From Pseudomonas sp. P8_229 (GTDB taxonomy: Bacteria; Pseudomonadota; Gammaproteobacteria; Pseudomonadales; Pseudomonadaceae), in the NCBI RefSeq assembly GCF_034008635.1, contig NZ_CP125378.1, forward strand, positions 1,540,001 to 1,604,000: a stretch of 64,000 nucleotides of DNA, read 5' to 3'. Position numbers and translations under genes: made by a program. The notes under the pieces were generated by a model. It saw only the letters and a program-made list of their open reading frames with translations, was not told where the DNA came from and searched no databases. The first letter of the stretch is position 1; the number at the start of each line of letters is the position of its first letter. Below are positions 26,449 to 35,339 of this stretch, piece after piece.

Positions 26449-28500
26449 TTGAAGCTGGAACTCAAGAACAGCTTGTCGGTGAAGTTGCTCCGGGTCGTGC
26501 TCCTTTCGGCATTGATCGTCGGCGTAGTCTTGAGCTGCGCCCAGATCGTCTTCGATGCCTACAAGACCCGCCAGGCTGTGGCCGGCGATGCCCAACGGAT
26601 CCTCGACATGTTCCGCGACCCGTCCACTCAGGCTGTCTACAGTCTGGACCGGGAAATGGGCATGCAGGTGATCGAAGGCCTGTTCCAGGACGACGCCGTG
26701 CGCCAGGCCTCCATCGGCCATCCCAACGAGGCGATGCTCGCGCAAAAATCCCGTGAGTTGCAGCATTCCAACAGCCGCTGGCTGACCGACCTGATCCTCG
26801 GCCAGGAACGCACCTTCACCACCCAATTGGTCGGTCGCGGCCCGTACAGCGAATATTACGGTGACCTGAGCATCACCCTCGATACCGCCACCTACGGCGA
26901 GGGTTTCATCGTCAGTTCGGTGATCATTTTCATTTCCGGCGTATTGCGTGCCCTGGCCATGGGCCTGGTGCTGTATCTGGTCTATCACTGGCTGCTGACC
27001 AAACCGTTGTCGCGGATCATTGAGCACCTGACCGAAATCAATCCGGATCGCCCCAGCGAGCACAAGATTCCGCAGCTCAAGGGCCACGAGAAAAACGAAC
27101 TCGGCATCTGGATCAACACCGCCAACCAACTGCTCGAATCCATCGAGCGCAACACCCATCTGCGCCACGAAGCGGAAAACAGCCTGCTGCGCATGGCCCA
27201 GTACGACTTCCTCACCGGCCTGCCGAACCGCCAGCAACTGCAGCAGCAACTGGACAAGATTCTGGTGGACGCCGGCAAGCTGCAACGCCGGGTCGCCGTG
27301 TTGTGTGTCGGGCTGGATGATTTCAAGGGGATCAACGAGCAATTCAGCTACCAGACCGGTGACCAGTTGTTGCTGGCGCTGGCCGATCGCCTGCGCGCCC
27401 ACAGCGGCCGCCTCGGCGCCCTCGCCCGTCTGGGTGGCGACCAGTTCGCCCTGGTGCAGGCCGATATTGAACAGCCTTACGAAGCGGCGGAACTGGCGCA
27501 GAGCATCCTCGATGATCTGGAAGCGGCGTTTGCCCTCGATCATCAGGAAATCCGCCTGCGTGCGACCATCGGCATCACCCTGTTCCCCGAGGACGGCGAC
27601 AGCACCGAGAAGCTGTTGCAGAAGGCCGAGCAGACCATGACGCTGGCCAAGACCCGTTCGCGCAACCGCTATCAGTTCTACATCGCCAGCGTCGACAGCG
27701 AGATGCGCCGGCGCCGTGAACTGGAAAAAGACCTGCGCGATGCGCTGATTCGCGATCAGTTCTATCTGGTCTATCAGCCACAGATCAGCTACCGCGATCA
27801 CCGCGTGGTCGGGGTCGAAGCACTGATTCGCTGGCAGCACCCGGAACACGGCCTGGTGCCGCCGGACCTGTTCATCCCTTTGGCCGAGCAGAACGGCACG
27901 ATCATCGCCATCGGCGAGTGGGTGCTCGATCAGGCCTGCAAGCAATTGCGCGAATGGCACGATCAGGGCTTCGTCGACCTGCGCATGGCGGTCAACCTGT
28001 CCACCGTGCAACTGCACCACGCCGAGCTGCCGCGGGTGGTCAACAACCTGCTGCAGATCTACCGCCTGCCGCCGCGTAGCCTGGAGCTGGAAGTCACCGA
28101 AACCGGCCTGATGGAAGACATCAGCACCGCCGCCCAGCACCTGCTGAGCCTGCGCCGCTCCGGGGCGCTGATCGCCATCGACGACTTCGGCACCGGCTAT
28201 TCATCCCTCAGCTATCTGAAAAGCCTGCCGCTGGACAAGATCAAGATCGACAAGAGCTTCGTCCAGGACCTGCTGGATGACGACGACGATGCGACCATCG
28301 TTCGCGCGATCATTCAATTGGGCAAGAGCCTGGGCATGCAGGTGATTGCCGAGGGCGTGGAAACCGCCGAGCAAGAGTCCTACATCATCTCCGAAGGCTG
28401 TCACGAAGGTCAGGGTTACCACTACAGCAAGCCGCTGCCTGCCCGGGAACTGAGCGCCTATCTCAAACAAGCCCAGCGCAGCAACGCGGCGATCCTTTGA
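26449..28500 (+). CDS. bifA: BifA-type c-di-GMP phosphodiesterase (degenerate GGDEF plus EAL)
   Basis: A 683-residue inner-membrane protein: a membrane segment at about 13-35, a periplasmic region to about 150, a second segment at about 153-183, a HAMP-like linker, a GGDEF domain (about 250-415) and an EAL domain (about 425-680). The GGDEF motif reads GGDQF (329-333), so cyclase activity is unlikely. The EAL motif (457-459) and the DDFGTGYSS, KIDKSFV and EGVET motifs are intact, so c-di-GMP hydrolysis is expected. GGDQF with an active EAL is the hallmark of P. aeruginosa BifA, which lowers c-di-GMP and promotes swarming over biofilm. It begins with TTG; AAGGA is 7 nt upstream. sodB precedes it, as in PAO1. 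Confidence 0.9.
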   Translation: MKLELKNSLSVKLLRVVLLSALIVGVVLSCAQIVFDAYKTRQAVAGDAQRILDMFRDPSTQAVYSLDREMGMQVIEGLFQDDAVRQASIGHPNEAMLAQKSRELQHSNSRWLTDLILGQERTFTTQLVGRGPYSEYYGDLSITLDTATYGEGFIVSSVIIFISGVLRALAMGLVLYLVYHWLLTKPLSRIIEHLTEINPDRPSEHKIPQLKGHEKNELGIWINTANQLLESIERNTHLRHEAENSLLRMAQYDFLTGLPNRQQLQQQLDKILVDAGKLQRRVAVLCVGLDDFKGINEQFSYQTGDQLLLALADRLRAHSGRLGALARLGGDQFALVQADIEQPYEAAELAQSILDDLEAAFALDHQEIRLRATIGITLFPEDGDSTEKLLQKAEQTMTLAKTRSRNRYQFYIASVDSEMRRRRELEKDLRDALIRDQFYLVYQPQISYRDHRVVGVEALIRWQHPEHGLVPPDLFIPLAEQNGTIIAIGEWVLDQACKQLREWHDQGFVDLRMAVNLSTVQLHHAELPRVVNNLLQIYRLPPRSLELEVTETGLMEDISTAAQHLLSLRRSGALIAIDDFGTGYSSLSYLKSLPLDKIKIDKSFVQDLLDDDDDATIVRAIIQLGKSLGMQVIAEGVETAEQESYIISEGCHEGQGYHYSKPLPARELSAYLKQAQRSNAAIL

Positions 28501-28554
28501 TGCAGCGCATAACCCTCGGCTAAACAAGAAATATTTCCAGCCACAGCCCTTTAC

Positions 28555-28581
28555 ACATAATGCGAAAGATTTGCATTATGT
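28555..28581. promoter_or_regulatory. Perfect 9-9-9 palindrome before the imelysin gene, possible Fur-type operator
   Basis: ACATAATGC and GCATTATGT are exact inverted repeats 9 bp apart, about 60 bp before the imelysin start. The inner 19 bases partly match the Pseudomonas Fur-box pattern (about 12 of 19 by eye). The imelysin cluster is iron-linked, so Fur control is plausible. Confidence 0.5.
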
Positions 28582-28639
28582 CGCAGCTTTGCGCACCCCC
28601 GCGCCCTGTCCATTCCATTACCGAAGCAGGATGTTCGCC

Positions 28640-29983
28640 ATGATTCGTATGCCTCTGGCTACCGCCAGTCTGCTGGCCATCGCTATTTCCCTCGCCGGTT
28701 GCGGCGAAGGCAAAGACAAGGCTGCCGCCCCGGCCGCGCCGACTCCGGCCGCCAGCACCGCCGCTGCAGCAGCACCTGCCGCCGCCGGTAAAGTCGATGA
28801 AGCCGCCGCCAAGGCTGTGGTCGCGCACTACGCCGACATGGTCTTCGCCGTCTACAGCGATGCCGAATCCACCGCGAAAACCCTGCAAACCGCTATCGAC
28901 GCGTTCCTCGCCAAGCCGAACGCCGAGACGCTGAAAGCCGCTCGCGCTGCCTGGGTCGCCGCGCGCGTGCCTTATCTGCAGAGTGAAGTGTTCCGCTTCG
29001 GCAACACCATCATCGACGACTGGGAAGGCCAGGTTAACTCCTGGCCGCTGGACGAAGGCCTGATCGACTACGTCGACAAATCCTACGAGCACGCACTGGG
29101 TAACCCGGGCGCCACCGCCAACATCATCGCCAACACTGAAGTCCAGGTCGGCGAAGACAAGGTCGACGTAAAAGACATCACCCCGGAAAAACTCGCCAGC
29201 CTCAACGAGCTGGGCGGTTCCGAGGCCAACGTCGCCACCGGCTACCACGCCATCGAATTCCTGCTCTGGGGCCAGGATCTGAACGGCACAGGCCCGGGCG
29301 CCGGCAACCGTCCGGCTTCGGACTACCTGGAAGGCGCAGGCGCCACCGGCGGTCACAACGATCGTCGCCGCGCCTACCTGAAAGCCGTGACCCAACTGCT
29401 GGTCAGCGACCTGGAAGAAATGGTCGGCAACTGGAAGCCGAACGTGGCCGACAACTACCGCGCCACCCTGGAAGCCGAACCGGCTGAAAGCGGTCTGCGC
29501 AAAATGCTCTTTGGCATGGGCAGCCTGTCCCTGGGCGAACTGGCGGGCGAACGCATGAAGGTTTCCCTGGAAGCCAACTCGCCGGAAGACGAACAGGATT
29601 GCTTCAGCGACAACACCCACAACTCGCACTTCTACGATGCCAAAGGCATTCGTAACGTGTACCTGGGCGAGTACACCCGTGTCGACGGCACCAAAATGAC
29701 CGGCGCCAGCCTGTCGTCGCTGGTGGCCAAGGCCGACCCGGCTGCCGACACCGCGCTGAAAGCCGATCTGGCCGCGACTGAAGCCAAGATCCAGGTCATG
29801 GTCGATCACGCCAACAAGGGTGAGCACTACGACCAGTTGATCGCTGCCGGCAACACTGCGGGCAACCAGATCGTGCGCGACGCTATCGCATCGCTGGTCA
29901 AGCAGACCGGTTCGATCGAAGCCGCTGCCGGCAAACTGGGCATCAGCGACCTGAACCCGGACAACGCTGATCACGAGTTCTGA
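28640..29983 (+). CDS. icmP: Imelysin-family lipoprotein, IcmP-like
   Basis: A 447-residue protein with a lipoprotein signal (lipobox SLAG-Cys21), an Ala/Pro-rich linker, then an imelysin (peptidase M75) domain with the GxHxxE motif in GYHAIEFLLWGQD. P. aeruginosa IcmP at the equivalent locus was described as an insulin-cleaving outer-membrane metalloprotein; wider work on imelysins points to iron binding or uptake. The start at 28640 is chosen because it gives the short signal peptide and has AGG upstream. It heads a cluster with a di-heme oxidoreductase, a second imelysin and a DUF1513 protein, and is followed by its own terminator. Confidence 0.88.
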   Translation: MIRMPLATASLLAIAISLAGCGEGKDKAAAPAAPTPAASTAAAAAPAAAGKVDEAAAKAVVAHYADMVFAVYSDAESTAKTLQTAIDAFLAKPNAETLKAARAAWVAARVPYLQSEVFRFGNTIIDDWEGQVNSWPLDEGLIDYVDKSYEHALGNPGATANIIANTEVQVGEDKVDVKDITPEKLASLNELGGSEANVATGYHAIEFLLWGQDLNGTGPGAGNRPASDYLEGAGATGGHNDRRRAYLKAVTQLLVSDLEEMVGNWKPNVADNYRATLEAEPAESGLRKMLFGMGSLSLGELAGERMKVSLEANSPEDEQDCFSDNTHNSHFYDAKGIRNVYLGEYTRVDGTKMTGASLSSLVAKADPAADTALKADLAATEAKIQVMVDHANKGEHYDQLIAAGNTAGNQIVRDAIASLVKQTGSIEAAAGKLGISDLNPDNADHEF

Positions 29984-30001
29984 TCAACATCGTTCGATAA
30001 T

Positions 30002-30027
30002 AAGGCGACCTCCGGGTCGCCTTTTTC
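30002..30027 (+). terminator. Terminator after the imelysin gene
   Basis: An AAGGCGACC / GGTCGCCTT stem with a 4-nt loop and a T run lies 19 bp after the stop codon. Confidence 0.88.
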
Positions 30028-30049
30028 ATGCCTGCCATACACGCAACCC

Positions 30050-30139
30050 TGTGGGAGCGGGCTTGCTCGCGAAAACGCTGGGTCAGACACAGATGAATTG
30101 ACTGACACACCGCCTTCGCGAGCAAGCCCGCTCCCACAG
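30050..30139. repeat. REPIN, 'tgtgggagcgggcttgctcgcgaa' type
   Basis: Full inverted REP arms (TGTGGGAGCGGGCTTGCTCG / CGAGCAAGCCCGCTCCCACA) lie between the imelysin terminator and the di-heme oxidoreductase gene. Confidence 0.9.
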
Positions 30140-30259
30140 AGGCAACTGCGTTTCTCCAAATCACTGCGCTGTATCAAGCAAACGATAATTCCTCTTATTC
30201 AAACTCCCTCGCCCTGTTAGACTTTGCGCCTTTGTTTTCGCCCGTCTGCAGGATGTCTG

Positions 30260-31687
30260 ATGCCCTCGCTGCCTCTTCGCTTGTCCGCACTGTTTCTGGC
30301 CCTGGGCCTGAGTGCCTGCGATGACGCCCCGCGTTTTACCAAGGCCGAGCCGGGTGAAGCGCGTTCGGGCGGTGCGGCGACCGTGCGCAAGACCGATCAG
30401 AACGCGTTCTCCCTGCCCTCAGCCAACCTGCCGCCGTCGCGCCGGGTCGATTTCAGTGTCGGCAACAGTTTCTTCCGCAGCCCGTGGGTGATCGCCCCGT
30501 CGACCACCACCGCCCGCGATGGCCTCGGCCCGCTGTTCAATACCAATGCCTGCCAGGGCTGCCATATCAAGGACGGCCGTGGCCATCCGCCACCGCCCGA
30601 CGCGCCCAACGCCGTGTCGATGCTGGTCAGACTCTCGATCCCTGACACCCCGGAATTAGCCAAACTCATCGAGCAGGTCGGCGTGGTGCCTGAGCCGGTC
30701 TACGGCGGGCAGTTCCAGGACATGGCCGTGCCCGGCGTTACACCGGAAGGCAAAGTGCGTGTCGAATACACGCCAGTACCTATCCGTTTCAAGGACGGCA
30801 CTGAAGTGGAACTGCGTAAACCGGTTCTGCAATTCAGCCAACTGGGCTACGGGCCGATGCACCCGGACACGCGTTTCTCGGCCCGCGTCGCGCCGCCGAT
30901 GATCGGCCTCGGCCTGCTCGAAGCGATCCCGGAGGAAGCGATTCTTGCCAACGCCGCCGCGCAAGCTCAGAACAACAAGGGCATCAACGGGCGCCCGAAT
31001 CAGGTATGGGATGACGCGCAGCAGAAGACCGTCATGGGCCGTTTTGGCTGGAAAGCCGGGCAGCCGAACCTCAATCAGCAGAATGTTCACGCGTTTTCCG
31101 GTGATATGGGCCTCACCACCAGCCTGAGACCGTTCGATGACTGCACCGACGCGCAAACCGCCTGCAAACAGGCGCCGAACGGCAATGGTCCGGACGGCGA
31201 GCCGGAAGTCAGCGACAACATCCTGCGCCTGGTGCTGTTCTACACCCGCAACCTCGCCGTGCCTGCACGCCGTGGTGTTAACGATGCAGACGTCATCGCC
31301 GGAAAGAATCTGTTTTTCCAGGCCGGCTGCGATTCGTGCCATACCCCGAAATACACCACCGTCGCCAACGCGGCCGAACCTGAACTGGCCAATCAAGTGA
31401 TTCGCCCGTACAGCGATCTGCTGCTGCATGACATGGGCGACGGCCTGGCCGACAACCGCACTGAATTCCAGGCCTCCGGCCGCGACTGGCGCACCCCGCC
31501 GTTGTGGGGGATCGGCCTGACGCAGGCGGTCAGTGGCCACACTCAGTTTTTGCATGACGGCCGCGCCCGCAATCTGCTCGAAGCCGTGCTCTGGCATGGC
31601 GGCGAAGCACAGAAGGCGCAGCAACAGGTTTTGTCTTTCAACGCCGAACAGCGTGCCGCGCTGCTGGCGTTTTTGAACTCACTTTAA
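30260..31687 (+). CDS. Di-heme c-type oxidoreductase lipoprotein (DHOR family)
   Basis: A 475-residue exported protein with a lipobox (GLSA-Cys) after a 20-residue signal. It carries two CxxCH heme c sites: CQGCH near residue 98 and CDSCH near residue 360. The rest matches the putative thiol oxidoreductase / di-heme family (PF06537-like), with FNTNACQGCHIKDGRG and LHDMGDGLADNR segments. Such genes regularly sit between imelysin genes and are thought to handle iron redox or uptake at the envelope. AGGA is 6 nt before the ATG. The next gene follows after 27 bp, so the three genes to 33894 form one operon. Confidence 0.87.
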   Translation: MPSLPLRLSALFLALGLSACDDAPRFTKAEPGEARSGGAATVRKTDQNAFSLPSANLPPSRRVDFSVGNSFFRSPWVIAPSTTTARDGLGPLFNTNACQGCHIKDGRGHPPPPDAPNAVSMLVRLSIPDTPELAKLIEQVGVVPEPVYGGQFQDMAVPGVTPEGKVRVEYTPVPIRFKDGTEVELRKPVLQFSQLGYGPMHPDTRFSARVAPPMIGLGLLEAIPEEAILANAAAQAQNNKGINGRPNQVWDDAQQKTVMGRFGWKAGQPNLNQQNVHAFSGDMGLTTSLRPFDDCTDAQTACKQAPNGNGPDGEPEVSDNILRLVLFYTRNLAVPARRGVNDADVIAGKNLFFQAGCDSCHTPKYTTVANAAEPELANQVIRPYSDLLLHDMGDGLADNRTEFQASGRDWRTPPLWGIGLTQAVSGHTQFLHDGRARNLLEAVLWHGGEAQKAQQQVLSFNAEQRAALLAFLNSL

Positions 31688-31714
31688 ACACTAATAAAGA
31701 ATCGGGAGCCCGAC

Positions 31715-32779
31715 ATGTTCCGTCCCAAGCTACTGTTCACCAGCCTCGCCGCATTGGCACTCGGCGCGTGCTCGCCACAAGATCCGCAAGCGGTCACCTC
31801 GGCGGCCATCGCCAAATCGGTGATCCTGCCGACCTACACCCGTTGGGTCGAGGCCGACAAGCAACTGGCCGTCAGCGCCCTCGCCTACTGCCAGGGCAAG
31901 GAAACCCTGGAAACCGCCCGCGCCGACTTCCTGCATGCGCAGAAAGCCTGGGCCGAGCTGCAACCGTTGTTGATCGGGCCATTGGCCGAGGGCAACCGTT
32001 CGTGGCAGGTGCAGTTCTGGCCGGACAAGAAAAACCTCGTCGGCCGTCAGGTCGAACAACTGGTCGTTGCCCAGCCGCAGATCGATGCCGCGGCCCTGGC
32101 CAAGTCGAGCGTGGTGGTACAAGGCCTGTCGGCTTACGAATACATCCTGTTCGATGCCAAGCCTGACGTCGCCAACGACGAACAGAAAGCCAAATACTGC
32201 CCGCTGCTGATCGCCATCGGCGAACGTCAGAAGCAACTGGCTGAAGAGATTCTGCAAACCTGGAACAACACCGACGGCATGCTCGCGCAAATGAGCAAGT
32301 TCCCTAACCAGCGTTATGCCGACTCCCACGAAGCGATCGCCGACCTGCTGCGTGTGCAGGTCACCGCCCTCGACACCCTGAAGAAAAAACTCGGCACGCC
32401 GATGGGCCGCCAGAGCAAGGGTGTGCCGCAGCCGTTCCAGGCCGATGCATGGCGCAGCCAGTCGTCGCTGACATCAATGGAAGCCAGCCTCGCTGCGGCC
32501 AAAACCGTGTGGGAAGGCGTCGACAACAAAGGCCTGCGCGGTCTGTTGCCAAGCGATCAGAAACCACTGGCGGACAAGATCGACGCTGCGTACGCCGCCT
32601 CGCTCAAACTGTTCGGCAGCACCCAGCGCTCGCTGACCGAAATGCTTCAGGACGACGCCGGTCGCCAGCAGCTCAACGACCTCTACGACAGCCTCAACGT
32701 CGTCCATCGCCTGCACGAAGGCGAACTGGCCAAGGCGCTGGGCATTCAACTGGGCTTCAACGCCAACGACGGTGACTGA
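31715..32779 (+). CDS. Second imelysin-family lipoprotein
   Basis: A 354-residue protein with a lipobox (ALGA-Cys19) and an imelysin-like domain. The position of the GxHxxE motif reads GLSAYEY, so the His is replaced by Ser while the Glu is kept, a difference from the first imelysin gene at 28640. It lies 27 bp after the di-heme oxidoreductase gene and overlaps the reading start region of the DUF1513 gene, so it is co-transcribed. It probably binds iron or helps transfer it in the periplasm; peptidase activity is doubtful. Confidence 0.83.
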   Translation: MFRPKLLFTSLAALALGACSPQDPQAVTSAAIAKSVILPTYTRWVEADKQLAVSALAYCQGKETLETARADFLHAQKAWAELQPLLIGPLAEGNRSWQVQFWPDKKNLVGRQVEQLVVAQPQIDAAALAKSSVVVQGLSAYEYILFDAKPDVANDEQKAKYCPLLIAIGERQKQLAEEILQTWNNTDGMLAQMSKFPNQRYADSHEAIADLLRVQVTALDTLKKKLGTPMGRQSKGVPQPFQADAWRSQSSLTSMEASLAAAKTVWEGVDNKGLRGLLPSDQKPLADKIDAAYAASLKLFGSTQRSLTEMLQDDAGRQQLNDLYDSLNVVHRLHEGELAKALGIQLGFNANDGD

Positions 32780-32793
32780 TGAGGGCAAGTGCC

Positions 32794-33894
32794 ATGCTGC
32801 GACGCCAGGCTCTGACTTTAGGTAGTTTGCTGCTGGGAGCAGTGACTCTGGGCGGCTGGACGCTGTTCAAGCGCAAGGATCAGAGCCCGTTGCTGCTCTC
32901 GGCGCGCGATGACACCGATGGCAAGCACTACGCTGTCGGTTATCGGCTGGACGGCAGCCGGGTGTTCGCCACCGAGGTCGGCCAGCGTTGTCACGACATC
33001 ATCAACCACCCGACGCTGCCAATCGCGCTGTTCGTCGCCCGTCGCCCGGGCACCGAAAGCTACCTGATCGACCTGCGCGACGGGGCGTTGCTGCAAACCG
33101 TGACGTCGCAGCCGAACCGGCATTTCTACGGCCACGCGGTGGTACACAAGGACGGCGAATACCTGTACGCCACCGAGAACGACACCAGCGATCCGGGTCG
33201 CGGCCTGCTCGGGGTGTACAAGTTCGAAGGCGAGCGGCTGGTGTACAGCGGCGAGATCTCCACCCATGGCCTCGGTCCGCATCAGGTGTCGTGGATGCCC
33301 GATGGCGAAACCCTGGTGGTGGCCAACGGCGGAATTCGTACCGAGGCGGAAAGCCGTGTCGACATGAACCTCAACGCCATGGAACCGAGCCTGGTGCTGA
33401 TGCAACGCGACGGCACCCTGCTGAGCAAGGAAACCCTCGCCCAGCAGATGAACAGTGTGCGCCACCTGGGGATCGCCAGCGACGGCACCATCGTCGCCGG
33501 CCAGCAATTCATGGGCGCCTCTCACGAGCGCTCCGAGCTGTTGGCAATCAAGCGTCCGGGTCAGCCGTTCGTGGCGTTCCCGGTGCCGGATCATCAGTTG
33601 CAGTCGATGGGGCATTACACCGCCAGCGTCGCCGTGCACAGTGAACTGCGCCTGGTGGCGTTGACCGCGCCGCGCGGCAACCGGTTCTTCATCTGGGACC
33701 TGGACAGCGGCGAAGTGCGCCTCGACGCACCGTTGCCCGATTGCGCCGGTGTCGGTGCGGTGAAGGACGGTTTTGTCGTGACCTCGGGTCAGGGCCGTTG
33801 CCGCTACTACGATTGCCGTCAGGATGAGCTGCTGGCCAAACCGCTGGATCTGCCGGCGGGGCTCTGGGATAACCATCTGCACTTGATCGCATAA
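32794..33894 (+). CDS. DUF1513 exported protein
   Basis: A 366-residue protein starting MLRRQALTLGSLLLGAVTLGG, a twin-arginine-like export signal, followed by repeated beta-strand segments (for example LYATENDTSDPGRGLLGVYKFEG and SWMPDGETLVVANGG) typical of a beta-propeller and of the DUF1513 family. The ATG at 32794 has GAGGG 8 nt upstream; an ATG at 32779 that overlaps the previous stop has no ribosome site. It is the last gene of the imelysin / di-heme operon. Tat export suggests it binds a cofactor or folds in the cytoplasm. The function is unknown. Confidence 0.83.
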   Translation: MLRRQALTLGSLLLGAVTLGGWTLFKRKDQSPLLLSARDDTDGKHYAVGYRLDGSRVFATEVGQRCHDIINHPTLPIALFVARRPGTESYLIDLRDGALLQTVTSQPNRHFYGHAVVHKDGEYLYATENDTSDPGRGLLGVYKFEGERLVYSGEISTHGLGPHQVSWMPDGETLVVANGGIRTEAESRVDMNLNAMEPSLVLMQRDGTLLSKETLAQQMNSVRHLGIASDGTIVAGQQFMGASHERSELLAIKRPGQPFVAFPVPDHQLQSMGHYTASVAVHSELRLVALTAPRGNRFFIWDLDSGEVRLDAPLPDCAGVGAVKDGFVVTSGQGRCRYYDCRQDELLAKPLDLPAGLWDNHLHLIA

Positions 33895-33920
33895 ACCACC
33901 TGTTCTGAGTACGACTCATA

Positions 33921-34059
33921 ACCTGTGGCGAGGGGACTTATCCCCGATCGGCTGCGCAGCAGTCGCAAAACCATCGCACACGGTTCAATTGACAGACCGC
34001 GGTTTCAGGTTTTGGGGCGGCTGCGCCACCCATCGGGGATAAATCCCCTCACCACAGGT
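33921..34059. repeat. Long palindromic repeat, 'gtggcgaggggatttatccccgat' family, copy 2
   Basis: ACCTGTGGCGAGGGG at the left is mirrored by CCCCTCACCACAGGT at the right, with the inner TTATCCCCGAT / ATCGGGGATAA pair. It lies between the DUF1513 gene and the efflux-pump operon. Confidence 0.85.
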
Positions 34060-34177
34060 TCAGTGTTCAGACTTCTTCACTCCGTCCTCACCTGTAAAAA
34101 CTCGCAGTTGGAATCCGCCCCCGACTCGGAGTAATGTGCCCGACTGTCTCACCTGATTTATCCAAGGAACTGGAAAT

Positions 34178-35326
34178 ATGCTGCGTCGCCGCATGCTGAT
34201 CATGTTGGGGGTTGTCTTGCTGGTCGTCCTGGTATTGGGCGGGTACAAAGCCTTTTCGATCTACACCATGATCCAGGGCTTCTCCAAACCCAAACCGCCA
34301 ATCAGCGTCGCTGTGGCCAGCGCCACCGAACGGCCGTGGCAGATGCGTTTGCCCACCGTCGGCTCGCTGAAGGCATTGCAAGGCGTCGAGCTGAGCCTGG
34401 AAGTTGCCGGCACCGTCACTGAACTCAAATTCGAATCCGGACAGAAGGTCAAGGCCGGGCAACCGTTGCTGCAACTCGACAGCGCCGTCGAAGCCGCCCT
34501 GCTGGAAACCGCCAAGGCCGACCTGGGCCTGGCGCAACTGGACTTCGGGCGTGGCAGCCAGTTGATCGACAGCCGCGCCATCTCCAAAGGTGAATACGAC
34601 CGGCTCTCGGCAGTGCTGCAAAAGGAGCGGGCCACGGTCAATCAGCTCAATGCAGCGCTGGCGAAAAAGCGCATCGTCGCGCCGTTCAGCGGCACCATCG
34701 GCATTCGCCAGGTCGACGTCGGCGACTACCTCGCCAGCGGCACCAAAATCGCCACCCTGCAGGATCTGAGCAGCCTCTACGCCGACTTCTACGTGCCGGA
34801 GCAGTCGATACCGAAACTGGCGATCGGCCAACCAGTGCAGATCGGCGTCGCGGCCTATCCCGGGCAGAACTTCCCCGGCGCCATCAGCGCGATCAACCCG
34901 ATTGTCGAGAGCACCACGCGCAACATTCTGGTCCGCGCGACCCTGGCCAACCCAGACGGCAGGTTGTTGCCGGGCATGTTCGCCAGCCTTGAGGTGTTGC
35001 TGCCCGACCCGCAGAAACACATCGTAGTACCGGAAAGCGCGATCACTTACACCCTCTACGGCAACTCGCTGTACGTGGTCGGGCAAAAGAAGGCCGAGGA
35101 CGGCAGCGTCGAAAAAGACGACAAGGGCCAACCCGTGCTGATCGCCGAACGGCGCTTCATCGAGACCGGCGAACGCCGCGATGGTCTGGTGATGATCAAC
35201 AAGGGCGTGCACAACGGTGAACAAGTGGTGACCGCCGGCCAGATCAAACTGGACAACGGCGCACACATCGCCATCAGCGACGACAAGACCCTCGGCGAGC
35301 AGAACAGTCCGCCTCGCGCCGACTGA
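34178..35326 (+). CDS. mexV: RND efflux membrane-fusion protein, MexV-like
   Basis: A 382-residue periplasmic adaptor with an N-terminal membrane segment (about 8-27). It has a lipoyl-type domain (LELSLEVAGTVTELKFESGQKVKAGQPLLQLD), an alpha-hairpin of normal length, and the beta-barrel part (KRIVAPFSGTIGIRQVDVGDYL). It links the inner-membrane pump encoded next (13-bp gap) to an outer-membrane channel. Position after the imelysin cluster and before inaA/colRS is that of PA4374-PA4375 (MexVW) in P. aeruginosa as I recall. No outer-membrane channel gene is present, so a shared OprM-like channel is expected. The name rests on synteny. Confidence 0.85.
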   Translation: MLRRRMLIMLGVVLLVVLVLGGYKAFSIYTMIQGFSKPKPPISVAVASATERPWQMRLPTVGSLKALQGVELSLEVAGTVTELKFESGQKVKAGQPLLQLDSAVEAALLETAKADLGLAQLDFGRGSQLIDSRAISKGEYDRLSAVLQKERATVNQLNAALAKKRIVAPFSGTIGIRQVDVGDYLASGTKIATLQDLSSLYADFYVPEQSIPKLAIGQPVQIGVAAYPGQNFPGAISAINPIVESTTRNILVRATLANPDGRLLPGMFASLEVLLPDPQKHIVVPESAITYTLYGNSLYVVGQKKAEDGSVEKDDKGQPVLIAERRFIETGERRDGLVMINKGVHNGEQVVTAGQIKLDNGAHIAISDDKTLGEQNSPPRAD

Positions 35327-35339
35327 TCAAGGAATCCCC

